Made by a program: the position numbers and the translations under genes. Below, in pieces: positions 1 to 7,757 of a DNA stretch of 18,290 bases. The notes under the pieces were generated by a model. The model was not told where the DNA came from and made no database searches. It worked only from the letters and a program-made list of their open reading frames with translations. The DNA comes from Spirochaetales bacterium. Lineage in GTDB: Bacteria > Spirochaetota > Spirochaetia > DTKZ01. The stretch covers positions 1-18,290 of the forward strand of contig JAGODW010000002.1 in NCBI GenBank assembly GCA_017998025.1, given 5' to 3'. Every line of letters begins with the position of its first letter. Position 1 is the first letter of the stretch.

Positions 1-1
1 G

Positions 2-940
2 CTGAAAAAATTGAAAGCAGGCCAGGAGATCAGCACAGACGGCCCTAAAACTCACTTAGCTAAGGCAGGCACCCCTACAATGGGGGGAGTAATGATTCTT
101 CTTTCTATTATAATATCTATTCTTCTCTGGCAGGATGTTCGCAACAAATATACCTGGATTATGCTTTTTTCTACGCTCGGATTTGGTGCGGTAGGATTCA
201 TAGATGATATCCTGAAAATCTACCGTAAGAACTCTGCAGGAATCCCTGCCCGTGTGAAACTGTTAGGACAGATTATTGTAGCTACGGGAGTAGCCCTGTA
301 CCTGTACGTAAACAAAAATCCTTTTACAACGTATCTGTACATCCCCATGTTTAAGGAGCCGGTACTAAACATGGGGTGGGGATGGGTGCCTTTTGCTGTA
401 CTTTTACAGGTTGGATTTTCCAACGCAGTGAATTTAACAGATGGTTTGGACGGGTTAGCCTCGGGTCTCGTGATTATGGTAGGGATAGCGTTTGCAGTAC
501 TCTGTTATTTATCCGGGAGGGCAGATTATGCCGCTTATTTACAGATTCCCTATCTGCCCGGCACAGGGGAGCTTGCTGTACTATGCCTCGCCTATGTCGG
601 TGCGGCTGTAGGATTTCTATGGTTTAATGCGCATCCAGCGGAAGTGATGATGGGAGATACGGGAAGTCTTGCCCTCGGTGGAGTTCTTGGAGTACTTGCT
701 CTGATAGTAAAGAAGGAAATCCTCCTTCTGGTAATAGGAGGGGTATTCGTAATGGAAGCAGCCTCTGTGATGATTCAGGTCGGGTACTATAAGCTAACTC
801 GAAAGAGGGTGTTTTTAATGGCACCTCTTCATCATCATTTTGAATTAAAAGGATGGCCCGAAGTGAAAGTAGTGGTTCGATTCTGGATTTTAGGAGGATT
901 GTTCATGATCCTGAGTCTGTCGACATTGAAAATACAATGA
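2..940 (+). CDS. mraY: Phospho-N-acetylmuramoyl-pentapeptide transferase MraY, 5' end missing
   Basis: MraY is the integral membrane enzyme that moves phospho-MurNAc-pentapeptide from UDP to undecaprenyl phosphate, making lipid I for peptidoglycan. The reading frame is open from base 2. About 312 residues are visible of a usual ~360, so roughly the first 50 residues lie upstream. A TTG at 11 lies in the frame but is not the start, because conserved sequence (LKKLKAGQ) runs through it. Family landmarks are DGPKTHLAKAGTPTMGG near the left edge, the Asp pair in GFIDD at 203-208, NLTDGLDGL, MGDTGSLALGG and the basic loop APLHHHFELKGWPE. Several hydrophobic segments alternate with these loops, as expected for a ten-helix protein. 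The gene ends in TGA 13 nt before ftsW, with no murD between them. Confidence is very high. Confidence 0.97.
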   Translation: MKKLKAGQEISTDGPKTHLAKAGTPTMGGVMILLSIIISILLWQDVRNKYTWIMLFSTLGFGAVGFIDDILKIYRKNSAGIPARVKLLGQIIVATGVALYLYVNKNPFTTYLYIPMFKEPVLNMGWGWVPFAVLLQVGFSNAVNLTDGLDGLASGLVIMVGIAFAVLCYLSGRADYAAYLQIPYLPGTGELAVLCLAYVGAAVGFLWFNAHPAEVMMGDTGSLALGGVLGVLALIVKKEILLLVIGGVFVMEAASVMIQVGYYKLTRKRVFLMAPLHHHFELKGWPEVKVVVRFWILGGLFMILSLSTLKIQ

Positions 941-953
941 TATCGAAGATACA

Positions 954-2093
954 ATGATGAGGAAAGCTTTTGTACCGGAAAAACTGGAAAGAGGCGAACC
1001 CGATATGATCCTGGTTTCTACCCTGATTCTTTTAGTAGGGTTAGGATTAGGAATGCTGTTTTCTGCTTCCTACCACCGGGCTCTAACTGTTTTTAAAGAT
1101 CCCTACTATTTTGTACGGCGTCAGGCCATTTGGGGTGGAATAGGTACCGTAGCCGCGTATATCACCATGAAGGTACCGTTAGAATACGTAAAAAGGATTA
1201 CTCCCCATATTCTTCTTCTTTCAATGGTAACCATGACCCTTTGTTTTATACCAGGACTGTCTCCAAAGCTACTGGGAGCGCGACGCTGGATTGTTCTGTT
1301 TGGTTTATCCTTTCAACCTTCAGAATTGGCCAAATTAGCAATGGTACTATACTTAGCGTTTATCCTTGATAAGAAACAGGACCGGCTGGATGACGCGCTG
1401 AATTCCGTCATCCCTCCTGCGGTAGTGATCCTTGTACTGGTTACCCTTACGTACCTGCAGAATGATTTCTCTACAGCGGCTTTTCTTTTTTTCCTGGGAT
1501 TCGTATGTTTCTTTATTGCAGGGGTACGGTTTCGATACCTGCTGATTTTTGGGCTGGCTATTGCACCCGTTGGAACGTATCTCCTTTTTACCAAGGAACA
1601 CCGGGTACAACGGTTACTCACTTTCTTAAATCCGGGCCTGGATCCCACAGGTGCCGGGTTTCAGGTATTGGCAGCGAAAAATGCCCTGATGCGTGGAGGC
1701 TTCTGGGGAATTGGAATCGGGCAGGGGACGAGAAAATTGGGTGGAATTCCTGAAGCACACTCTGATTTCATCGCTGCCGTCATTGGAGAGGAACTCGGTT
1801 GGATCGGGATTCTGATCGTTCTTGGGTTATTTACCGCTTTTGCTATACGGGGCTATTCGTTAGCGTACCACATAGATACGTTGTATAACCGGTATTTAGC
1901 TTTCGGATTAACGTCCTGCATTGTGATCCAGGCATTGACGAACCTATCTGTCGTTTCCAGTGTTCTCCCGGCTACAGGGATTCCTCTGCCTTTTATATCT
2001 TCAGGAGGGTCTTCCCTGGTATTCAGCCTTATCATGTCCGGACTTCTTTTAAATCTATCGCGGCAGGAATTTTCCCGGGACGGAGGAATCTAA
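954..2093 (+). CDS. ftsW: Septal peptidoglycan glycosyltransferase FtsW (SEDS family)
   Basis: FtsW polymerises lipid II into glycan strands at the septum with a partner class B penicillin-binding protein; it is a polytopic membrane protein. The 379-residue product has about ten hydrophobic segments. SEDS landmarks are ARRWI at 109-113, QPSELAKLA at 121-129, QNDFSTA at 169-175, PEAHSDFIAAVIGEELG around 266-282 (Asp271 aligns with the essential Asp of FtsW and RodA) and PFISSGGSSL at 346-355. Many homologues have a Pro where Asn170 stands. Two consecutive ATGs (954 and 957) are possible starts; the first is used here, with only a weak GAAG upstream, so translation may depend on mraY readthrough. 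FtsW is preferred over RodA because of the position between mraY and ftsQ. Its stop shares one base with the ftsQ start (TAATG). Confidence 0.95.
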   Translation: MMRKAFVPEKLERGEPDMILVSTLILLVGLGLGMLFSASYHRALTVFKDPYYFVRRQAIWGGIGTVAAYITMKVPLEYVKRITPHILLLSMVTMTLCFIPGLSPKLLGARRWIVLFGLSFQPSELAKLAMVLYLAFILDKKQDRLDDALNSVIPPAVVILVLVTLTYLQNDFSTAAFLFFLGFVCFFIAGVRFRYLLIFGLAIAPVGTYLLFTKEHRVQRLLTFLNPGLDPTGAGFQVLAAKNALMRGGFWGIGIGQGTRKLGGIPEAHSDFIAAVIGEELGWIGILIVLGLFTAFAIRGYSLAYHIDTLYNRYLAFGLTSCIVIQALTNLSVVSSVLPATGIPLPFISSGGSSLVFSLIMSGLLLNLSRQEFSRDGGI

Positions 2094-2914
2094 TGGCGGA
2101 TTATGCAATACATAGCGCTCAACTCTCTTTCCGGTCCCGGCGACGTACACACCGATGGCTTCGCCTGTTTCTCGTAATTCTTGCAGGCATTGGATTAGGG
2201 GAGGCATTCTACCAGTTTTTCATTGCTCCTAAGATTAGAATTGAGACAGTGGTAATCCAGGGGGACCCGGAGATACCTAAAGAGAAGATTCTGGAACTTA
2301 CCGAATTGGAGGGATTCCCTCAATACAGCAAGGTGGATATAGGAGCAATCCAAACCAGGTTACAAAATCAGTCCTGGATACAATCGGCAACGGTTGAAAA
2401 GGTTTTCCCTGACAAGGTTATAATTACGGTTAATGTGCGTAAACCCATCGGAATTACCCTTGTAGAAACAGAAAACCAACTAGAGGTGTTGGCTTTTGAC
2501 GAAGAAGGGACGGTCTTTGTACCCTTGAACAGAGAATTAGATCCTTCGTTATTGATTCTGTCAGGAATTCGATTTGAAGGGAATTGGAAGCATATGCAGT
2601 TGCCGCCTGCCTTAACTAAAGCGATTCATGTTCTATCAAAGATTCGCACCGAAGAACCGTACTTAATGAATTGTTTTTCCGAGCTTCGGGTAGTTAAAAC
2701 GGGTGAGGAAACTTTTGAGTTTCTCGCATACCCTGTTCATTACCGTGTTCCTGTTCGATTGGGGAACTGCATAACCGGGGAAACCTTTAAATCTGCTTTG
2801 ATGGTATTGGATGTTATGGATAGGGAGCGTATACTTGACAAGGTTGAAGAAATAGATTTTAGAACAGGGAACATCGTATACCGGATGAGGGGAGGGGACA
2901 TTGCCGGTAGATAA
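2093..2914 (+). CDS. ftsQ: Cell division protein FtsQ/DivIB
   Basis: FtsQ (DivIB) is a bitopic membrane protein that links the cytoplasmic Z-ring to the septal synthase complex. The 273-residue product begins with a basic cytoplasmic stretch (SFRSRRRTHRW), then one membrane helix at about 22-43. A POTRA-like domain follows at about 48-117 (start IRIETVVIQGD, end VFPDKVIITVNVRKP), then a beta-rich FtsQ/DivIB domain. Overall similarity in this family is low, so the call rests on topology, the POTRA signature and position between ftsW and ftsA. The start is fixed by GGAGG at 2082-2086, inside the ftsW end, and by the TAATG junction. The 3' end overlaps ftsA by 14 nt. Confidence 0.88.
   Translation: MADYAIHSAQLSFRSRRRTHRWLRLFLVILAGIGLGEAFYQFFIAPKIRIETVVIQGDPEIPKEKILELTELEGFPQYSKVDIGAIQTRLQNQSWIQSATVEKVFPDKVIITVNVRKPIGITLVETENQLEVLAFDEEGTVFVPLNRELDPSLLILSGIRFEGNWKHMQLPPALTKAIHVLSKIRTEEPYLMNCFSELRVVKTGEETFEFLAYPVHYRVPVRLGNCITGETFKSALMVLDVMDRERILDKVEEIDFRTGNIVYRMRGGDIAGR
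2891..2897 (+). promoter_or_regulatory. Ribosome binding site deciding the TTG start of ftsA
   Basis: GGAGGGG lies inside the end of ftsQ, and its GGAGG core is five bases before the TTG at 2901. No ATG or GTG start is available near the expected N-terminus of FtsA, so this site makes TTG the best start. Confidence 0.7.
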
Positions 2915-4139
2915 CATTATAGTCGGACTCGATATCGGTACCACAAAGGTAACCGTTGTAATCGGAGAACTAAACGAAAAAGGCTCTCTCGAAATTACAG
3001 GGATTGGCACCAGCCCTTCCTCCGGTTTAAGAAGAGGGGTGGTGATCAACATAGAGTCCACGTTAAAATCGGTTGCATCTGCCATTGAGGCGGCAGAATT
3101 GATGTCGGGACGGGAAGTCTCTTCAGTATTCACCGGCATTTCCGGTGGGCACATTGAAGGGATAAACTCCCGAGGGGTTGTAGCGGTTACAGGAAAAGGG
3201 CGGGAGATTACCCAGTACGATGTAGACCGGGTAATTGAAGCTGCAAAGGCTATCGTAATTCCCATGGATCGGGAAGTACTCCATGTGATTCCGCAGGAAT
3301 ACATTGTGGATGATCAAGGAGGAATAAAAGACCCCCTCGATATGATCGGCGTCCGACTGGAAGCGGAAGTTCATATTATTACGGGATCCGTTACCTCTGC
3401 GCAGAACCTGGTAAAATGCATCAATAGAGCCGGATTAAAAGTAGAAGGAATTGTGCTGGAAGCTCTAGCTGCAGCAAAGGCTGTGCTTACCCGCGAAGAA
3501 AAGGAACTGGGAACGTTGCTTATTGATCTGGGGGGAGGGACCACCGATATCATCGTATACCTGGACGGAGCCCCCTACTTTACCAACGTTATACCGCTGG
3601 GAGGATCGCAGGTAACGGGGGACCTCTCTATCATGTTGAAAATCCCTGTTGATGGGGCTGAGAAGATAAAACGAGAGGCTGGATGTTGCCATTTTTCCCT
3701 CCTGGAACCGGGGCAAGAAGTGATCATTCCGGGTTTTGGGGGAAGACCTCCTCTTTCGGTTTCCCGAAAAGATATTTGTGCCATCATTCAGCCGAGAATT
3801 GCAGAAATTTTTGCCATGGTCCGCGAGAAGGTAGAGAAGAAAGGCTACATCAAACGGCTAAGCGGAGGAATCGTACTGACAGGAGGAGGTGCATTACTTC
3901 CCGGAGCAGTAGAGTTGGCACAGGATATTTTCGGGTATACAGCACGGGTAGGAGTCCCTGCCAGTTTAGGAGGACTCGTGGGGGAATACCAGAGCCCCGA
4001 GTATGCGGCAGGAGTAGGCCTTGTAATGTTTGGAGCCGAGCAGATCCTACCTGAAGGAAGAGAAGGAGGAGTAAAGGACCGCACCGAGACAAAGCTATTA
4101 TCATCATTAAAGCAGTGGTTTCGGAATTTTTTTGAATAA
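2901..4139 (+). CDS. ftsA: Cell division protein FtsA, actin-like membrane anchor of the Z-ring
   Basis: FtsA is an actin-fold ATP-binding protein that tethers FtsZ polymers to the membrane and recruits later division proteins. The 412-residue length is typical. The phosphate-1 loop is DIGTTK at 11-16, the 1C domain spans about 84-163, the phosphate-2 loop is DLGGGTTD at 209-216 and the adenosine motif is LTGGG near 326-330. The last residues, [15 protein letters not shown], form an amphipathic membrane-targeting helix. Translation starts at TTG: the first internal Met is residue 68, well inside the fold, and a strong Shine-Dalgarno site precedes the TTG. The start overlaps ftsQ by 14 nt, suggesting coupling. 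The TTG may keep FtsA below FtsZ, an inference from the known need for a low FtsA:FtsZ ratio. Confidence 0.96.
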   Translation: MPVDNIIVGLDIGTTKVTVVIGELNEKGSLEITGIGTSPSSGLRRGVVINIESTLKSVASAIEAAELMSGREVSSVFTGISGGHIEGINSRGVVAVTGKGREITQYDVDRVIEAAKAIVIPMDREVLHVIPQEYIVDDQGGIKDPLDMIGVRLEAEVHIITGSVTSAQNLVKCINRAGLKVEGIVLEALAAAKAVLTREEKELGTLLIDLGGGTTDIIVYLDGAPYFTNVIPLGGSQVTGDLSIMLKIPVDGAEKIKREAGCCHFSLLEPGQEVIIPGFGGRPPLSVSRKDICAIIQPRIAEIFAMVREKVEKKGYIKRLSGGIVLTGGGALLPGAVELAQDIFGYTARVGVPASLGGLVGEYQSPEYAAGVGLVMFGAEQILPEGREGGVKDRTETKLLSSLKQWFRNFFE

Positions 4140-4153
4140 TTTCTTCGTAAAAT

Positions 4154-4161
4154 GGGGGGGG
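4154..4161 (+). repeat. Eight-G homopolymer at the ftsZ ribosome binding site
   Basis: Eight consecutive G bases lie in the 25-nt ftsA-ftsZ gap, ending three bases before the ftsZ ATG at 4165. The tract takes the place of a Shine-Dalgarno sequence; no other purine-rich site is near. Length change by slippage would alter ribosome-site strength and spacing. Whether it varies is not known. Confidence 0.8.
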
Positions 4162-4164
4162 AAC

Positions 4165-5340
4165 ATGACAATCGAGCTTATCGAAGACAATGGGGCAAAC
4201 CCGACGGTTATTAAAGTAATTGGAGTGGGTGGCGGAGGGAGTAATGCGGTAAACCGCATGATCAGTTCAGGTTTACAGAATATCCAGTTTATTGCTGTGA
4301 ATACCGATTTACAGGCCCTTCAGAACTCCCGGGCAGACATTCGGTTACCCCTGGGTACGAAACTAACCGGTGGTTTAGGCGCGGGAGGTATTCCGGAGGT
4401 AGGAGAGAAGGCAGCCCTGGAAGATAAAGAGAGAATCCAGGACATAATCCGGGGTGCAGATATGATATTTCTAACCGCTGGGATGGGGGGAGGTACGGGA
4501 ACCGGAGCAGCTCCTATCATTGCTTCAATTGCAAAGGACCTCGGTATTTTAACCGTTGCCGTAGTTACCAAGCCCTTTGATTTTGAAGGCAAAAAAAAGA
4601 TGAAGCTTGCCGAAGAAGGAATACGGAAACTCCGTCAAGCGGTGGATACGCTGATTGTCATTCCCAATCAGCACTTATTAAAAATTGTAGATCGACGAAC
4701 CCCTATTAAACAGGCGTTTCTCCTGGCGGATGATGTCCTGCGGCAGGGAGTTCAGGGAATTTCTGATCTTATTACAAAGGCAGGAGAGATCAATATCGAT
4801 TTTGCAGATGTCCGTACCATTATGAAGGGGCAGGGAGACGCCTTAATGGGGATCGGGATTGGGCGGGGAGATAATCGGGCCGTGGATGCTGCCACAAATG
4901 CCATCAATAATCCCCTCCTGGAGGATGCCCACATTGAAGGAGCAAAAGGGATCCTGGTAAATGTAACCGGAGGAAATGACTTTGCGTTAAGTGAATATGA
5001 GGAGATCCTTAAAATTATTACGGCTAATGCGGATGAGGATGCATTGGTGATTGCAGGAAATACGATCGATGAAACTCTGGACGACGAGATCCGGGTAACC
5101 GTAATAGCTACAGGATTCTCTGGCAGCAGGAGCCTAACTCAGAAGAGCATTTCCGAAACCGCAGAGAAGGGGAAAAAATCTGATTATATCTCACTGGATG
5201 AATGGGTAAAGATTACAAGTGGGAAACCTTCGAAAGGTACGGAAGACCTCTTCCCCGAAGAAATTTCTAAAGACGATGAACTAGGAATCCCTGCGGTATT
5301 ACGGTATCGACAAGTTTCCGGTGGAAAGAATGGAAGCTGA
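4165..5340 (+). CDS. ftsZ: Cell division GTPase FtsZ
   Basis: FtsZ is the tubulin-like GTPase that polymerises into the cytokinetic ring. In the 391-residue product from ATG 4165 the nucleotide loop is [11 protein letters not shown] at 20-30, the tubulin signature GGGTGTG is at 108-114 and the catalytic T7 loop NIDFAD is at 210-215. The globular core ends near 318, followed by a variable linker of about 50 residues. The conserved tail [12 protein letters not shown] at 372-383 is the docking peptide for FtsA and other partners. An upstream in-frame TTG at 4132 would add 11 residues but lacks a ribosome site and overlaps the ftsA stop, so ATG 4165 is preferred. Its upstream site is only a G-tract. 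The end overlaps the next gene by about 11 nt. Confidence 0.97.
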   Translation: MTIELIEDNGANPTVIKVIGVGGGGSNAVNRMISSGLQNIQFIAVNTDLQALQNSRADIRLPLGTKLTGGLGAGGIPEVGEKAALEDKERIQDIIRGADMIFLTAGMGGGTGTGAAPIIASIAKDLGILTVAVVTKPFDFEGKKKMKLAEEGIRKLRQAVDTLIVIPNQHLLKIVDRRTPIKQAFLLADDVLRQGVQGISDLITKAGEINIDFADVRTIMKGQGDALMGIGIGRGDNRAVDAATNAINNPLLEDAHIEGAKGILVNVTGGNDFALSEYEEILKIITANADEDALVIAGNTIDETLDDEIRVTVIATGFSGSRSLTQKSISETAEKGKKSDYISLDEWVKITSGKPSKGTEDLFPEEISKDDELGIPAVLRYRQVSGGKNGS

Positions 5341-6247
5341 AAACACACTGCTGTATTCGTATGAGAGCTACTTACGGGTGGAAAAGAACCTTTCTAACGC
5401 AACTCTAGAGGCCTATCTACGGGAAGTGAGATTTTTTCTAGAGTACCTTGAGAAGATGAAAATTCCTGTAGCTTCGATCGATTCTGCCCACGTTTCTGAG
5501 TATCTATCGGAACGACAGCGTACGGGGAACTTTCGGGAACGGACCGCTTGCAGGATCCAGAGTACCCTTCGGGGATTCTTTCGTTTCCTTGTTCGTGAAG
5601 AGGTCTGCGCAAAAAATCCCATTTCCGGATTAAAGGCTCCGAAAGTTACACCGCGGATACCGGAAGTGTTTTCTCCTGAAGAAGTAGATCGTATTCTTCA
5701 GGCGATCGATACGAGTACACCAGAAGGATTGAGGGACCGATGCCTGTTTGAGGTAATTTACTCTTGTGGATTGCGGGTTTCTGAGGCTGCGGGTCTCACT
5801 CTATCTTCCCTGTACCTGCGGGAGGGAGTACTACGGGTTACGGGAAAGGGAAATAAGGAGCGGATCATACCCGTCGGGGGAGAGGCGGAGTACTGGTTAC
5901 GAGAGTATCTGAAACAGGGCCGTCCATCCTTACTTTCGAAGAGAAACCCTAGATCCAGAGGTTCCGATAGAGTATTCCTGAATCGATTTGGGGAACCGCT
6001 GGATAGGAAAGGAATATGGAAGCGGTTTAAAGATCATTTAAGCCGTTCCGGATTGAAGGGGAAGGTACATGAGCTTCGGCATTCGTTTGCAACACACCTG
6101 CTTCAGGGGGGGGCAAACTTGCGAGCGGTTCAGGAGCTTTTGGGTCATACGGATATTGCAACCACGCAGATATATACACATGTAGGGCAGGATGCGCTCG
6201 AGAAGGCTCATGCGGCATACCATCCTCGAGGAAAAGAAGGGGGATAA
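5330..6247 (+). CDS. xerD: Tyrosine recombinase, XerD-like
   Basis: Xer recombinases act in pairs at dif near the replication terminus to resolve chromosome dimers at the FtsK-bearing septum. This 305-residue protein has an N-terminal SAM-like core-binding domain (about 1-95) and a C-terminal catalytic domain. All catalytic residues are present: Arg149 in [11 protein letters not shown], Lys173 in GKGNKER, His247 and Arg250 in [12 protein letters not shown], His273 in LLGHTD and the nucleophile Tyr282 in IYTHV. It ends in YHPRGKEGG, typical of Xer proteins. ATG 5330 is chosen over GTG 5321; neither has a strong ribosome site, but ATG 5330 places the catalytic residues almost exactly as in the second recombinase at 10878. 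An eight-G tract lies between Arg250 and His273. The XerD label is by elimination, since the other copy adjoins hslV as XerC/CodV does; the roles could be swapped. Confidence 0.88.
   Translation: MEAENTLLYSYESYLRVEKNLSNATLEAYLREVRFFLEYLEKMKIPVASIDSAHVSEYLSERQRTGNFRERTACRIQSTLRGFFRFLVREEVCAKNPISGLKAPKVTPRIPEVFSPEEVDRILQAIDTSTPEGLRDRCLFEVIYSCGLRVSEAAGLTLSSLYLREGVLRVTGKGNKERIIPVGGEAEYWLREYLKQGRPSLLSKRNPRSRGSDRVFLNRFGEPLDRKGIWKRFKDHLSRSGLKGKVHELRHSFATHLLQGGANLRAVQELLGHTDIATTQIYTHVGQDALEKAHAAYHPRGKEGG
6106..6113 (+). repeat. Eight-G homopolymer inside the xerD-like gene
   Basis: Eight consecutive G bases encode part of LLQGGANL, between catalytic Arg250 and His273. The frame is intact at eight. 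Gain or loss of one base would remove His273 and Tyr282. Other G runs seen in the window are mostly six or fewer, apart from the one at 4154-4161. Confidence 0.8.
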
Positions 6248-6249
6248 CG

Positions 6250-7038
6250 ATGGAAACGGAGCGGCTGCTAACGAGAATTGATGAAATTCGGACGTATGTC
6301 ACTCAAGAACTTATTACAGCCGGGATTACGATTCCTAGAAAAACTCCTCTTTCTTGTCGTTCAGCAGAAGGACAGCGCCTATCTGCGTATTTTGATCATA
6401 CTCTTCTTAAACCCGAGGCGGATCTATATGCATTTGATAAACTCTGCACTGAGGCGGTTTTATGGAAAACCTGTAGTGTATGCGTGCCACCGAATCGGGT
6501 CCCCTGGGTAGTAGACCGTCTTCGAGGGACGGGAGTGAAGACCTGCACTGTAATAGGATTTCCGTTAGGGTATTCAGAGGGAAAGAGCAAGGCAGAAGAG
6601 GTAAGACTTGGCCGAGAAGCGGGTTGTGAAGAATTTGATACAGTTATTCCGATTGGGTTTCTAAAAGATGGGAATATTCCTGCCGTGTTCAAAGATCTTT
6701 GCTGGGTAGTAGAGGCGGCAGAGGGACGGTTGGTAAAAGTGATTCTGGAAACTTGCCTTCTTTCAGAGGAAGAGATACTGCTTGGAGGAACCCTGGCTCT
6801 ATTGGCAGGGGCAGATATGCTGAAAACTTCTACAGGATTCTCCGCAGGCGGAGCTACAGTAGAAGTGGTAAAGCTCCTGAGGATACTTGCGGGACGGGAA
6901 CATGGTGTAAAAGCTGCAGGTGGTATACGAGACTATCCAACTGTTCTGGCAATGATCGAGGCCGGGGCGGATCGTATCGGTGCTTCTGCAACCGAGTTGA
7001 TTCTTTCCCAGGCGGAAGAGAGGGGAAAGGAACGATGA
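6250..7038 (+). CDS. deoC: Deoxyribose-phosphate aldolase DeoC
   Basis: DeoC reversibly cleaves 2-deoxy-D-ribose 5-phosphate to glyceraldehyde 3-phosphate and acetaldehyde, the last step of deoxynucleoside catabolism, in the cytoplasm. The 262-residue product is a class I (Schiff-base) TIM barrel. It shows FDHTLLKPEA at 48-57, CVPPNRV at 78-84, VIGFPLGYSEGKSKAEE at 101-117, Asp130 in EEFDTVIPIG, the Schiff-base Lys192 in DMLKTSTGF and Lys221 in GVKAAGGIR. The N-terminus carries about 45 residues before the barrel, longer than many bacterial DERAs. The segment after Asp130 reads TVIPIG where most homologues have MVINVG or similar. ATG 6250 follows the xerD stop by 2 nt with AAGGGGG upstream, and the stop overlaps the next start (ATGA). 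A catabolic aldolase here is unusual; no other deo gene is visible. Confidence 0.93.
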   Translation: METERLLTRIDEIRTYVTQELITAGITIPRKTPLSCRSAEGQRLSAYFDHTLLKPEADLYAFDKLCTEAVLWKTCSVCVPPNRVPWVVDRLRGTGVKTCTVIGFPLGYSEGKSKAEEVRLGREAGCEEFDTVIPIGFLKDGNIPAVFKDLCWVVEAAEGRLVKVILETCLLSEEEILLGGTLALLAGADMLKTSTGFSAGGATVEVVKLLRILAGREHGVKAAGGIRDYPTVLAMIEAGADRIGASATELILSQAEERGKER

Positions 7039-7757
7039 AATTTTTATCTTGGGGAATAGTACTACTTTACTCCTTCGTTCTCCTGGGTTCCTGTTCAAAG
7101 AAGGAAGATCCACTTGTTGAGAAATTATTGGAATTGGAATCTCCAGCGTACACGGTTTCTGAAAGTTCCGACAAGCGGATCGAGGAACTCCGGAGAGAAG
7201 TCCAAAAATACCGAAAAATTGTAGAAGAGAAAGTAGAAGCAGCAGATAAACTTAATACGTACTATCGGATGCTTGCGCTGGCCTATATGGAACGGGGAAT
7301 GTTTGGCCTGGCCCTGGAAGCCCTCGATGAAGCGATCTATCTGGCTCCGGAGCAGGCTTCTCTATTCTTTTACAAGGGTATTGCTGCGGCACGTCTTGCC
7401 AAGGGAATACTAGATCCTTCAGAACGGCTTGCTCTGCTTGATGAAGCAGAGAAGTCTTATCTCCGATGCCTGGAGCTGGATCCTGTATTTGTAGACGCTT
7501 TGTATGGATTATCAGTATTGTATGTATTTGAAATGGATCGACCTTCCTCTGCTATACCTCTGTTAAAACGTCTGCTGGAAAAACAAACCCAGCATGTGAG
7601 TGCTATGTTTCTCCTAGCACGGGTATATGCAAGTGAAGGACGAATAGAAGAAGCAGTCGCTCTGTATGATCGCATCATAAATACCCCTGCAGCGGGGACC
7701 AAGCGTGAGGAGGCAAAAAAGCTGAAAGAACAGGTATTACAAGGAGCAGCCCGATGA
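7035..7757 (+). CDS. TPR-repeat lipoprotein
   Basis: The 240-residue product starts with a lipoprotein signal peptide: a short hydrophobic stretch, then LLGSC with the lipidated Cys at residue 20. A charged, probably coiled segment (about 45-72) precedes tetratricopeptide-like repeats: about 73-106 (YYRMLALAYMERGMFGLALE), 107-150 (long inter-helix insertion), 153-186 and 187-220 (AMFLLARVYASEGRIEEAV). TPR domains bind protein partners; the lipid anchor places it on the outer leaflet of the inner membrane or in the outer membrane. From memory, Borrelia has a TPR protein gene between ftsZ and dprA, so this is probably its counterpart; a role in division or envelope assembly is inference only. 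ATG 7035 overlaps the deoC stop and has AGGGGAAAGGA upstream. The frame opens further upstream at 6699, but that part lies within deoC and lacks features. Confidence 0.85.
   Translation: MKFLSWGIVLLYSFVLLGSCSKKEDPLVEKLLELESPAYTVSESSDKRIEELRREVQKYRKIVEEKVEAADKLNTYYRMLALAYMERGMFGLALEALDEAIYLAPEQASLFFYKGIAAARLAKGILDPSERLALLDEAEKSYLRCLELDPVFVDALYGLSVLYVFEMDRPSSAIPLLKRLLEKQTQHVSAMFLLARVYASEGRIEEAVALYDRIINTPAAGTKREEAKKLKEQVLQGAAR

Noticed and set aside
4132..4164. TTG start for ftsZ giving 11 extra residues
   Set aside because: No ribosome site, overlaps the ftsA stop and adds residues not typical of FtsZ.
4591..4598. A8 run in ftsZ containing an in-frame A-AAA-AAG slippery heptamer
   Set aside because: The -1 frame ends after a few dozen codons without a family motif, and the run simply encodes the Lys-rich GKKKMK segment; no stimulatory hairpin is evident.
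6838..6851. Small inverted repeat (CTCCGC, AG, GCGGAG) as a terminator
   Set aside because: It lies in the conserved deoC coding region, has a two-base loop and no following T-run.
6699..7034. Upstream extension of the TPR lipoprotein frame
   Set aside because: It overlaps deoC out of frame and has no domain signal; the lipoprotein signal peptide and ribosome site fix the start at 7035.
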